Shown here: positions 9,234 to 16,627 of the stretch, one piece after another
Layout: each line of letters opens with the position of its first letter
How positions within the stretch are numbered: position 1 is the first letter of the stretch
Assembly (NCBI GenBank): GCA_938036435.1
Contig: CALHPU010000058.1
Span: 1 to 46,762 of the forward strand
DNA from: an uncultured Pirellulaceae bacterium
GTDB taxonomy: Bacteria > Planctomycetota > Planctomycetia > Pirellulales > Pirellulaceae
DNA length: 46,762 nucleotides
Direction of reading: 5' to 3'
Notes under the pieces: model-generated
Database searches by the model: none
What the model saw: only the letters and a program-made list of their open reading frames with translations
Told to the model about the DNA's origin: nothing
Translations under genes and position numbers: made by a program

Positions 9234-10061
9234 ATGTCACTGAGTCCTATCATGCCTACTAATTCAAAACGCAAGTTTTCCAAACGTCGGTCAATACGAA
9301 GAACACTTTTTAGAGCGGCAGGTATTCCGGTATCCGCAGGCCTTGTTGCTGTGATGACGATTTGGGCGACCAGTTCGCCATTTTCGCCGCCGAGCCAACG
9401 GTCGGATGTTGAGAAGCCTCTCGAACCAGTTTTGATACTTCAAAAAGTTCAAAAGTTGTTCGACGTGTCTGAATCTGTTTTGCCATCGACAACGGTTGAG
9501 CATGCAGGCTTAGACCCCGAGTATCAGCAAGAAGTGGCTTTGTTAGAAGAAACCAACGACATCTCTGAGCAGTCCGAAACCGATGAACAGTCCGAAACCG
9601 ATCAGCAGTCACGCCTAGAGCAAGAATATGCCCTTCAACAAGAAGACCGTTCTGCATGGCTTAGCTTTCGCAGACAGGACTCGCTTTTGATGACCAGACC
9701 GACACCTAGAGCGTTAGAGCTGCCGTTGAAGCAAGATTTGGCGATGGACACGGCACAGCTACCGGAAGTTCACGTTGCTACTGTCGAGTCTAACCCTGAA
9801 CCACCCCAGACCGTCGAGCGTCAGCTAGAGTCGCTACCTCAGTTGCCGGCTGAATTAGCCGTGTCTAAAGTCGAGCGCTCGATCGAGGAACAGAGGGAGG
9901 AACCGGTATCAGCGCTGCGCGAGATGCCGCCCGCCCGTATCGCCAATCTTCCAGTGCTTCCGTACGTCAGTCCTTTTGGCAACGCGGAATCGAGCAGCAG
10001 CAACCCGGCCTCCGCCATTACGCTGCCTCGGAAGACTTCTTGGGAAACAGGTCGGTATTGA
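9234..10061 (+). CDS. hypothetical anchored protein, Glu/Gln-rich
   Basis: 275 residues; I do not recognise a family. A very basic N-terminus (KRKFSKRRSIRR) precedes one hydrophobic helix (~30-48), giving a type II membrane orientation or an uncleaved signal. The remainder is low complexity and rich in Glu, Gln and Pro, with a short internal duplication EQSETDEQSETDQQS near residues 114-128, and no Cys. The layout recalls TonB-like linker proteins but there is no TonB C-terminal domain. It lies 165 bp after the RND gene on the same strand, and a strong bidirectional terminator follows at 10232. A second ATG six codons in (9252) is equally possible. Confidence 0.6.
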   Translation: MSLSPIMPTNSKRKFSKRRSIRRTLFRAAGIPVSAGLVAVMTIWATSSPFSPPSQRSDVEKPLEPVLILQKVQKLFDVSESVLPSTTVEHAGLDPEYQQEVALLEETNDISEQSETDEQSETDQQSRLEQEYALQQEDRSAWLSFRRQDSLLMTRPTPRALELPLKQDLAMDTAQLPEVHVATVESNPEPPQTVERQLESLPQLPAELAVSKVERSIEEQREEPVSALREMPPARIANLPVLPYVSPFGNAESSSSNPASAITLPRKTSWETGRY

Positions 10062-10140
10062 TTTCCCGAGACCGTTTGTCGTCATGCAATCGGTTCTTGA
10101 GTTACCTCTAGCGAATAGAATTGCCTGCAACCGGAGGGTG

Positions 10141-10203
10141 AACGACTCGGAGAGTCGTTTTACGTAACTCGTCTCTCCGAGACGAGACCGACCGTAGGTC
10201 GGG
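10141..10203. repeat. triple-hairpin palindromic element (TTACGTA/CTCCGAG family, copy 1)
   Basis: Three hairpins in series: an 8-bp stem 10141-10148/10152-10159, an 8-bp stem 10168-10175/10179-10186, and a 6-bp stem 10188-10193/10197-10202. Each has a three-base loop. The first two are separated by TTTACGTAA. The loops and stem tops share CTCCGAG or its complement. Related modules occur at 14083-14131 and 45738-45780. It lies between two genes just upstream of the terminator and has no coding potential. Confidence 0.7.
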
Positions 10204-10231
10204 CAAATCTTGATACGCAGAAGCAAAAAAG

Positions 10232-10272
10232 GCCGCGTTTTCAATCAATGAAAACGCGGCTCAAATTTTTTC
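10232..10272. terminator. bidirectional intrinsic terminator
   Basis: A perfect 11-bp stem (10232-10242 with 10250-10260, GCCGCGTTTTC and its complement) and a 7-base loop, followed on the plus strand by an A/T stretch with six T residues and preceded by six A residues that serve the minus strand. It sits between the convergent genes ending at 10061 and 10330 and would stop transcription from both sides. Confidence 0.88.
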
Positions 10273-10329
10273 TATCCTCTTCCAAAACAGTCATCTACCG
10301 TTTGGCTGTCGCTTCTGCCGGTATCAAAC

Positions 10330-11082
10330 CTATGCAGCTACGGTGAGAGTTGGAACAGGCGACGGCTCGCGGATTTGATCAAGGAATTCTTCAAAGATCC
10401 GACCGTCGAGCGCCGACGCGGCTTCGTTTTCTGGATGGAATTGAGTTCCCACAGCCAACCAAGATTCGCAACAGCTTTCAATCGCTTCGATAACTCCATC
10501 CGGGCAGGTTGCAGTAACGCGGAAGCCCGGAGCAACTTCGTCGATAGCCATGTGGTGTCGACTACTGACGCGGATCTCACCATCTCCGTAGACGCGCTCC
10601 ATCATTGAATCTGGAACTACCTCTAAGGAGTGACGATGTCCCGAATCCTGAGGATCACGGTGAGGAATCGCTGTCGGAACGTCTTCTGGCAGGTGCAAGA
10701 ACAGGTTTCCACCCATTGTCACATTGAGCAACTGAAAGCCAACACCGATGCCCAACACAGGCAGTTTAATGTCAGCGATCAAGTGCATTAGTTTGCGATC
10801 GAAAGATTCGCGTCGTTTGTCCATCGGACGGACCGAAGGATGTAGCATGAATCCGTCTCGACGTGGATCGAGATCGCCACCACCGACGAGTACAAATCCA
10901 TCAAGTGTATTTAGCAAGGCCTGAATGTCGTCCTCACACTCCATAGGAGGAACGATTACGGGAATTCCACCCGCTCGAATAATGCTGTCGTAGTATCCAG
11001 ATGTGATTACCGAAAGTGCTGGTTGATTTCCCTGAGCTGGACGGTAATCTGCGTTAACTCCGATTAGCGGCTTGCGTTGCAT
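10330..11082 (-). CDS. class I glutamine amidotransferase-like (peptidase C26 / PuuD family) protein lacking the catalytic Cys
   Basis: A 250-residue protein with the C26 fold: the PLIGVNADYR start, YYDSIIRAGGIPVIVPP, and the loop FVLVGGGDLDPRRDG. The family cleaves gamma-glutamyl amides such as gamma-glutamyl-GABA or folate polyglutamates. The nucleophile elbow, normally G-I-C-R-G-x-Q, reads LGIGVGFQLLNV here, so position 113 is Gly (codon GGT at 10744-10746, one base from TGT). The other catalytic-region residues are retained in GTQFHPENEAAS. It may therefore be a non-hydrolytic binding protein, or use another mechanism. It is a single gene, convergent with the upstream hypothetical protein. 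Confidence 0.85.
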   Translation of the reverse strand: MQRKPLIGVNADYRPAQGNQPALSVITSGYYDSIIRAGGIPVIVPPMECEDDIQALLNTLDGFVLVGGGDLDPRRDGFMLHPSVRPMDKRRESFDRKLMHLIADIKLPVLGIGVGFQLLNVTMGGNLFLHLPEDVPTAIPHRDPQDSGHRHSLEVVPDSMMERVYGDGEIRVSSRHHMAIDEVAPGFRVTATCPDGVIEAIESCCESWLAVGTQFHPENEAASALDGRIFEEFLDQIREPSPVPTLTVAA

Positions 11083-11697
11083 GACTTAAACTCCCTGTTT
11101 CTTATTGAGGAGACTCATCGTGAGTCCTAAAGTGAGATCAATGAAAATGAGTCGCTCACTTTCATCGAAAAAATGTTCGAACCAAGCTGGGGAAAACAAC
11201 ACAAACAATAGGTTCTATGCCCGCTGCAAAAAAACACTTCACCATTTGGCATCTGAAGTCGTTCTTTTTGTTGCGGGCACATCCAATTATGAGTGACCGA
11301 ATAAGAGATGAAATTGGCAAGTTTTCGATTGTCAAACCTGACAACATTTCATACTCGCAATTCCGCCTGACTCTCCTGTTGAATCTGCTCCGTGCCTCTT
11401 GCGACCGATTTCACTAATGATTGTGAATTTGGTTACAAGCTCAGTTCATGAGGCGTATTCTGTCTTAGGAAGTCACAAGGTCAACGACCGTTTGATATCT
11501 TTGAATCGCTGCCGCCCTAGCCCAAGATGTTGTGCAAGCACCGCTAGCAAGCCGTTGTCTGCCGGCGCAGATCAGCCTGAAAATGGCCGAACGAGCAGCA
11601 CGATCTCACACGCACGAGCTGGAAAGAGAGCATGCCCCCATTGCCGAAAAATAAACATTATTGACCTTCAGGTGTTCCTACAGCAACTTTAACTCAC
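11083..11697. other. gene-poor intergenic stretch
   Basis: About 600 bp with several short open frames on both strands, none with recognisable protein features. I see no tRNA, terminator or long repeat. The part next to 11082 must hold the promoter of the amidotransferase-like gene (minus), and the part before 11698 that of the DUF2089 gene. Confidence 0.5.
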
Positions 11698-11985
11698 ATG
11701 AAAAATTCACCGCTCACCAACGAATGCCCCTACTGCAGCCAAACGATGCGGGTCAGCCAGTGCACTTCCGACGCGTGTTCGGTCAAGGTTGAGGGCGATT
11801 TCCCTTCGATTCCGCTGAGTAATTTGCCGACGACTCACCAGCGGTTTATCGAGATGTTTGTGTTGGCCAGTGGGAATCTGAAAGAGATCGCCACCCATGC
11901 GGGCGTTTCCTACCCAACGGTTCGTAGCCGTCTGGATAAAGTCATTGCCGCTGCTGCAACGGATCAAAGACGCCGGCGGCAATAA
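11698..11985 (+). CDS. DUF2089-type zinc-ribbon/helix-turn-helix protein, C-terminus apparently frameshifted
   Basis: 95 residues. It opens with a zinc ribbon (CPYC at residues 10-13, then CTSDAC), followed by VEGDFPSIPLSNLPTTHQRFIEMFVLASGNLKEIATHAGVSYPTVRSRLDKVIAA, the DUF2089 core with a helix-turn-helix, so a small DNA-binding regulator is likely. After VIAA the frame runs into TDQRRRRQ and stops. The next frame instead gives LQRIKDAGGNNSSGVDEMLAACKTATSSEYF, which continues the family pattern. One extra G in the GCTGCTGC tract (11949-11956) would explain this. The protein may still work truncated, or the tract may be a sequencing error. Confidence 0.75.
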   Translation: MKNSPLTNECPYCSQTMRVSQCTSDACSVKVEGDFPSIPLSNLPTTHQRFIEMFVLASGNLKEIATHAGVSYPTVRSRLDKVIAAAATDQRRRRQ

Positions 11986-12651
11986 CAGCTCGGGCGTTGA
12001 TGAAATGTTAGCGGCATGCAAGACCGCAACGTCCAGCGAATACTTCGTCCATCTAATGTGCCTGAACATTCACTGCCTGAGTTTCCTTGGCTGACGCGCG
12101 CTGAGTGCACAGTGCGTGTCCGGCTAACCGGGATGGGATTGCGCTCGTTGTGCAACTCCATCTTTTCAGGTTATTCTCGAATCCAAATGTCGGGTTTCAC
12201 ACGGGAATTTCTATTATTCGAGAATAAACGGCCTTCTTGCTTAGATTCAAGACCAAATCGTGAACGGTTCCAAACTGCATTCGAGCAAGGCGTCGTCGCA
12301 ATCTCTAAAGATATAGAGACCAAAGACATGACCAGTAAATCTGCCGGTTCCGTTTGTAGGGTGTAGGGGAGAAGGCGGAACGCGTAGGTTCTGTCGGTTG
12401 AACCGCTGCTGCCGGGAAAATTTTACGGTTCAATCAGTTGTACTTTACTTGATCAAAAAATGCCCTCGCCAATCTAAATCGAATCTTAACCTGAGCTTAC
12501 ATGCAATCGATACTGCCAAAGTCTCCAGTACCTTGAACGCGATAGGAATTATTGTGCGATCAAGATCAATGGATTCTTATCAACAAACTGCGGGGATGGG
12601 TCACGCGAAGTCTCGCGCGAGTAGCTACCCGCCTGAGAAAAGGATTTCGAC
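11986..12651. other. intergenic stretch with a 12-bp inverted repeat
   Basis: The first ~110 bases hold the out-of-frame continuation of the DUF2089 reading frame. A perfect 12-bp inverted repeat, TTATTCTCGAAT at 12171-12182 and its complement at 12216-12227, is separated by 33 bases. I find no credible gene in the rest. The last bases before 12652 contain a purine-rich ribosome binding site (GAGAAAAGGA) for the outer membrane protein. Confidence 0.5.
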
Positions 12652-13347
12652 ATGATTTACAAGATCGTATTTTCGGCTGTTCTGACGATCGCTTTAACGG
12701 CGACAGCAGCTTGGGCGCAGTGCGACACCGGCTGTGGCATTGATGGCTGCAGTGAGGTTGCTGACTACAGTGACGGATGCGATGGTGACGCAGGAGCTTG
12801 CCTTGGTCAAGACTACTTCACCGCAGACGCTGGATGTGGAGGCGGTTGTGGAGGCGGTTGCGGAGGTGAAGCATACACGCGCTTTTATGGCGGACTGAAC
12901 TTCCTTGAAACTAGCGGCCTCGACTTCCAGACGGGCTGGGGCGCCGGTTTGGCAATGGGTCGACGCAAAGGAAATCGTCGCTATGAAGTGGAGTTGAGTT
13001 ACCGCGATAACGACTTTGAAGCCGGTGGCTTCGACATAGGAGGCGTCTCACAAGTCTCGAACATGTACAACGTGTTATTTGATATCAATAGGCTCAGTTT
13101 CTTAGGTTCTCAAGTCTACGCTGGTGGTGGCATCGGACTTACCTACGCAAGAGCTGACGTCTTAGGGTTAGCAGTCTCTGACACCGACTTCTCCTATCAG
13201 GTGATTGCTGGCCTATCGAAGAAACTGAGAAACGGTGCCCGCGGATTTGCAGAGTACAGGTATCTTTCAAGTGAACTCGATTTTCCGGGAGGCGAATTCG
13301 ATTTCAACAATCACGACATCTTCTTTGGGATAGAACTGAACCGCTAG
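12652..13347 (+). CDS. outer membrane beta-barrel protein with Gly/Cys-rich N-terminal segment
   Basis: 231 residues. A clear signal peptide ends TAAWAQ near residue 23. The mature N-terminus (~24-75) is unusually rich in Cys and Gly (CDTGCGIDGC, then GCGGGCGGGCGG) and could bind metal or form disulfides. From ~78 to the end there are alternating amphipathic strands (YGGLNFLETS, GAGLAMGRR, YEVELSYRD, VYAGGGIGLTYARA, GFAEYRYLSSELDF), ending in HDIFFGIEL, typical of an eight-stranded OmpA/OmpW-like barrel. I infer a structural or small-pore role in the outer membrane. A good Shine-Dalgarno sequence precedes the ATG. Confidence 0.82.
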   Translation: MIYKIVFSAVLTIALTATAAWAQCDTGCGIDGCSEVADYSDGCDGDAGACLGQDYFTADAGCGGGCGGGCGGEAYTRFYGGLNFLETSGLDFQTGWGAGLAMGRRKGNRRYEVELSYRDNDFEAGGFDIGGVSQVSNMYNVLFDINRLSFLGSQVYAGGGIGLTYARADVLGLAVSDTDFSYQVIAGLSKKLRNGARGFAEYRYLSSELDFPGGEFDFNNHDIFFGIELNR

Positions 13348-13563
13348 GATTCGCGGCGGACGGATTGATTTTCCGTATCTAGATCAATCTTCTGATGCAA
13401 ATCCCGACGGTCAAAACTTGGTCGCGTTCTGTCTACCGCAAACGCGGAGACGGGCCGCGACTAGGTTGTCGTTGGCATTGGAAACGTCATTCAATCTGGC
13501 GGACTTTGAGCTCTTGCCATTTCAGCGCGAAGAATCCGTCGATGTCGTTAGAAGTTACTAGCG
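13340..13563 (+). pseudogene. possible decayed tail of a secreted protein
   Basis: An open frame without its own start reads DFPYLDQSSDANPDGQNLV and, further on, LALETSFNLADFELLPFQRE before a stop. This resembles the decayed C-terminal region of large secreted planctomycete/verrucomicrobial proteins (an acidic DxNxDG element followed by beta strands). It lies in a different frame from the dockerin fragment that follows. The evidence is only pattern resemblance, so this is tentative; it could be chance. Confidence 0.25.
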
Positions 13564-13604
13564 CGTATTTCAAAACCGTAGCTAAGCTCGCCAGAGCGTG
13601 GTGA

Positions 13605-14048
13605 GTCGAAGCACTCCTTTGGAAAAGCCCGCTGCCTGGTGACGGGCTGCTACGGCAAAGCCAGTTTTTTGTTGATGGTCAGGAGCTGGATACGTTGGTG
13701 CCGGGGGAAGCCTTCACCATCAACGACCGAGATGTGACCTTCGACCACCGGCATGTGATCCTCTCCGGATCGTTTGACAATGGAGACCCGCTCTACTTCC
13801 GACTAAACGCTTTTCTTTATATAGACAGATACTATTTTGATCCAAACGCGACGCTGACGGTGACGCTTGTTTCGCCAGTCGTCCTAGGTGACGTCAATCT
13901 GGATGGCCTCGTTACCTTTGCCGACATCCCTTCGTTCATTGCAGTTCTACAATCTGGAGAGTTTCAAGCGGAAGCTGATTGTAATCAGGATGATATTGTC
14001 AACTTTGCCGACATCCACGCGTTTATTCAAATTTTGTTGGCCAGCTAG
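13605..14048 (+). pseudogene. dockerin-tailed fragment, 5' part missing
   Basis: The frame is open from 13605 (after TGA at 13602). A TTG at 13695 gives a 117-residue product, but coding-like sequence (WKSPLPGDGLLRQSQFFVDG) begins earlier, without signal peptide or convincing start. The C-terminus has two EF-hand-type Ca loops, DVNLDGLVTFADIPSF and DCNQDDIVNFADIHAF, matching the tail of the subtilase at 14414-16447 in sequence and spacing. Such tails occur on large secreted planctomycete proteins, so this is probably the surviving end of one. The stop codon TAG lies inside the left end of the MITE-like element at 14045. Confidence 0.6.
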
Positions 14049-14176
14049 TGCAGCTTGACAGCTGAAATTTAGGGTTGCAAGTTACGTAGCTCGACTCTCC
14101 GAGTCGATTTTTCACGCCTCGGAGAGGCGTGCCACTTTCGAAGCAATCCTAAAACCAAGTCGTAACACTGCACTAG
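14045..14176. mobile_element. MITE-like element A (CTAGTGCAG ends)
   Basis: A 132-bp non-coding element bounded by perfect 9-base inverted ends, CTAGTGCAG (14045-14053) and CTGCACTAG (14168-14176). The outermost CTAG on both sides could be a 4-bp target duplication, with TG...CA as the true tips. Just inside the left end is GCTGAAAT, shared with the element at 38276-38397. The interior holds two perfect hairpins, 14091-14097/14101-14107 and 14113-14120/14124-14131, after TTACGTA. It encodes no transposase, so movement would need one in trans. It is inserted exactly at the stop of the dockerin fragment. Confidence 0.55.
14083..14131. repeat. TTACGTA/CTCCGAG palindromic module (copy 2)
   Basis: TTACGTA followed by a 7-bp hairpin with loop TCC, a T-run, and an 8-bp hairpin with loop GGA. 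It matches the module at 10141-10203 in order, loop sequence and CTCCGAG core, but sits inside MITE-like element A. Confidence 0.65.
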
Positions 14177-14413
14177 TGCCTCATCAAAGCTTTACCTCAC
14201 GATGCATGACCCGTTTGACGATTAGCCGGCAGGCGTCGGTGATTAATGCTGTGTAGGAAACGCGGACGCCTTCCAGCTCGCCGTTAAACTCCTATTTCTT
14301 AGCTTTGACAGAGCGCTGAAACGCTGAAACGGCATGAAGGTTTGCAAACTGGATTAGGACAGTTAAAATGTGGTCTCCTCTAAAACACTGACTTCCCTCC
14401 AATGGGCTGAGAC
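14177..14413. other. intergenic, nothing recognised
   Basis: Together with element A this makes a 365-bp gap. I see no reading frame, tRNA or terminator here. It presumably carries the promoter of the subtilase gene. Confidence 0.4.
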
Positions 14414-16447
14414 ATGAATCAAGCGCTACGAGTATCTTCGCGTTCGTTAGTCAGTTGCTTCGCGGCTTGGCTCAGCTTATCGGCTTTCTTGATCTCACCC
14501 GTGATGGCTCAGGACAACGGTCCGGGCGCCGGCGAAGAGGCAGCTATTGCGATCCACCTGCCTATTGTTGATCTCCCCGGTAAGCCGAAGCGCGACATCG
14601 CTGCTCCCGAGAAAACCCCCACTGCCCGTATCCACATCGTCATCGATGGCACCTCGCCTGCCGAAACGATCGCCGCCGCTGCCGGAGCCGAGTCCTTTAA
14701 AGTTCCCCACTACTCGCCCAACTCGATCATTCTCACCCTAGCGAGTGCCGCAGATGCCACTGCCGAACTTGCCCGCATCTCTGCCCTCCCGGGCGTAACG
14801 TCTGCCCGCCAACTTCAAGCCCAACAAAGATCCCGTAAGCTGATTCCCGCCGACCCGCTTTTCTTGTGGACGTCCTCCAACACCAGCTACCAGTGGCACC
14901 TCCACAACACCGGCCAAAACAACTCGGTCGTTGCACTCGACGTGAACATCCTCGAAGCTTGGGATACTTTCCTCGGCAACGGCATCACCGTCTCAGTCGT
15001 CGATGATGGCATTCAAGTCGCCCACGAAGACCTCGCCGCCAATGTCAATTCCGCCATCGATCACGACTGGAATGACAACTCTCCCAACGACCCAACCCCA
15101 CCGCTCACTGCAACAGACGGTGTCTTCGACGACCACGGTACCAGCTGCGCAGGCGTCATTGCGGCAGTTGCCAACAATAACCTTGGCGGCAGTGGAGCTG
15201 CCCCCGAAGCGTCTCTTGTCGGCCTCCGCATTCTCGGCGGTGAGGTCGCCGCAGATGAGGAAGCCGCAGCCCTCGCCTGGCGCACCGACATCATCGACAT
15301 TAGTAACAACAGCTGGGGCGCACCCGATGACGGAGAGAATCTCAGCATCGCCGACCCGCTGGTCATCGCCGCCCTTGGCAACAGCGTGAGCAATGGCCGT
15401 GGTGGCAAAGGCACCATCTACGTTTGGAGCGCCGGAAATGGCGCCGCCGCCCAAGACTATGCCAATTTCGATGGCTTTATTAACCAACCCGAAACCATTG
15501 GCGTCGGTTCCATTAACTTTCAAGGCACCACCAGCTTCTACTCCGAGCCTGGGGCGTGCGTGGTCATCTCCGCACCCTCAGACAATGACGACAACCAACC
15601 TGGGATCACCACCACAACCCTCTCCTCAAACGGGAACTACACCAACACCTTCGGCGGCACCTCCTCCGCGGCTCCACTGGTCTCCGGTGTCCTCGCTTTA
15701 GTGCTGGAAGCCAACCCCAACCTTGGTTGGCGAGATGTCCAAGAAATCCTCATCAGCTCTGCGCGTCAAGTCGATGCTTCGAACGCGGAATGGATCCAAA
15801 ACGGAGCCGGATTCAATTTTCACCATAGCTATGGAGCGGGCATGATCGATGCCGGGGCCGCTATCGCCGCTGCCCAATCGCACACCAACCTTGGCCCGCG
15901 CGAGCTGATCAACGTCGCTTCCCCCACTATCAACCAAGCCATCCCCGACAGTAACACTACCGGTATCACTCACACGTTCGAGGTCACTTCTGACCTCCGT
16001 GCTGAACACGTCGTCCTTACCGCCGATATCGACCACACCTATCGGGGTGATGTGCGCATTTCTCTCACCTCCCCGGATGGCACCGAGAGCATCCTCGCCG
16101 CGACCAGTAACAGCAGCGAGTCCACCGGATATCCTAACTATCCTTTTCTCTCGGTTCGTCACTGGGGCGAAAATCCTAAGGGCACTTGGACTCTTAAGAT
16201 TTCCGACACTGTGTCAGGCGATACCGGCACCCTCAACAGCGCTACGCTACAAATTCATGGTAGCCAGTTTGCTTCGCCGGTCCTCTTGGGCGACTCCAAT
16301 CTTGATGGCATCGTGAACTTTGCTGACATCCCTGCGTTTATCGCGATACTGCAAGCTGGAACATTTCAGGCTCAATCCGATTGTGACCAGAATGGCGTTG
16401 TGAACTTTGCCGACATCCCTGCGTTTATTGCAATTCTGTCCAGCTAG
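14414..16447 (+). CDS. secreted S8 serine protease (kexin-like) with P-domain and dockerin-like tail
   Basis: 677 residues. A signal peptide ends SPVMAQ near 33; residues ~60-140 form a propeptide-like inhibitor domain. The catalytic domain (~155-490) has Asp in SVVDDGI (~197), His in DDHGTSCAGV (~241), the oxyanion Asn in WSAGNG (~343) and Ser in FGGTSSAAPL (~417), the kexin/furin pattern. A proprotein-convertase P-domain (~500-620) includes DIDHTYRGDVRISLTSPDG and WTLKISDT. The last ~55 residues hold two EF-hand-like Ca loops (DSNLDGIVNFAD, DCDQNGVVNFAD). It should act outside the cell or at its surface. The body is rich in C-ending codons compared with neighbours and with its own tail. Confidence 0.92.
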   Translation: MNQALRVSSRSLVSCFAAWLSLSAFLISPVMAQDNGPGAGEEAAIAIHLPIVDLPGKPKRDIAAPEKTPTARIHIVIDGTSPAETIAAAAGAESFKVPHYSPNSIILTLASAADATAELARISALPGVTSARQLQAQQRSRKLIPADPLFLWTSSNTSYQWHLHNTGQNNSVVALDVNILEAWDTFLGNGITVSVVDDGIQVAHEDLAANVNSAIDHDWNDNSPNDPTPPLTATDGVFDDHGTSCAGVIAAVANNNLGGSGAAPEASLVGLRILGGEVAADEEAAALAWRTDIIDISNNSWGAPDDGENLSIADPLVIAALGNSVSNGRGGKGTIYVWSAGNGAAAQDYANFDGFINQPETIGVGSINFQGTTSFYSEPGACVVISAPSDNDDNQPGITTTTLSSNGNYTNTFGGTSSAAPLVSGVLALVLEANPNLGWRDVQEILISSARQVDASNAEWIQNGAGFNFHHSYGAGMIDAGAAIAAAQSHTNLGPRELINVASPTINQAIPDSNTTGITHTFEVTSDLRAEHVVLTADIDHTYRGDVRISLTSPDGTESILAATSNSSESTGYPNYPFLSVRHWGENPKGTWTLKISDTVSGDTGTLNSATLQIHGSQFASPVLLGDSNLDGIVNFADIPAFIAILQAGTFQAQSDCDQNGVVNFADIPAFIAILSS

Positions 16448-16627
16448 GCCGTCGAGAACGGATTAAAAGCCGGCACCACAGCTGATACTACTAACTGCGG
16501 CTCCGCGTCTCTGCGCGCGGAAAACTTTTTAGCCTCGCGCAGAGACGCTGTGACCGCAGAGGAAATGCTCGTTTGGATGCTGTCTCTAGTCGCCTGAATT
16601 GCTTCCGCGCCATCCGGCGCCGGCTGA

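Noticed and set aside
11399..11692. 97-codon frame just before the DUF2089 gene, with CPHC near its end
   Set aside because: The single CxxC is not enough, no start signal is visible, and the composition is that of random sequence. It cannot be excluded, but is not supported.
12016..12366. 116-codon frame after the DUF2089 gene
   Set aside because: No family features; it crosses the 12-bp inverted repeat and overlaps the shifted DUF2089 tail in another frame.
13602..13604. In-frame TGA before the dockerin fragment as a selenocysteine codon
   Set aside because: The upstream frame is not coding-like, the residue context (RAW-stop-VEA) resembles no selenoprotein, and no SECIS-like hairpin is evident just after it.
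13395..13604. 69-codon frame ahead of the dockerin fragment
   Set aside because: Basic, random-looking product; the alternative frame at 13340-13563 looks slightly more protein-like and is listed only tentatively.
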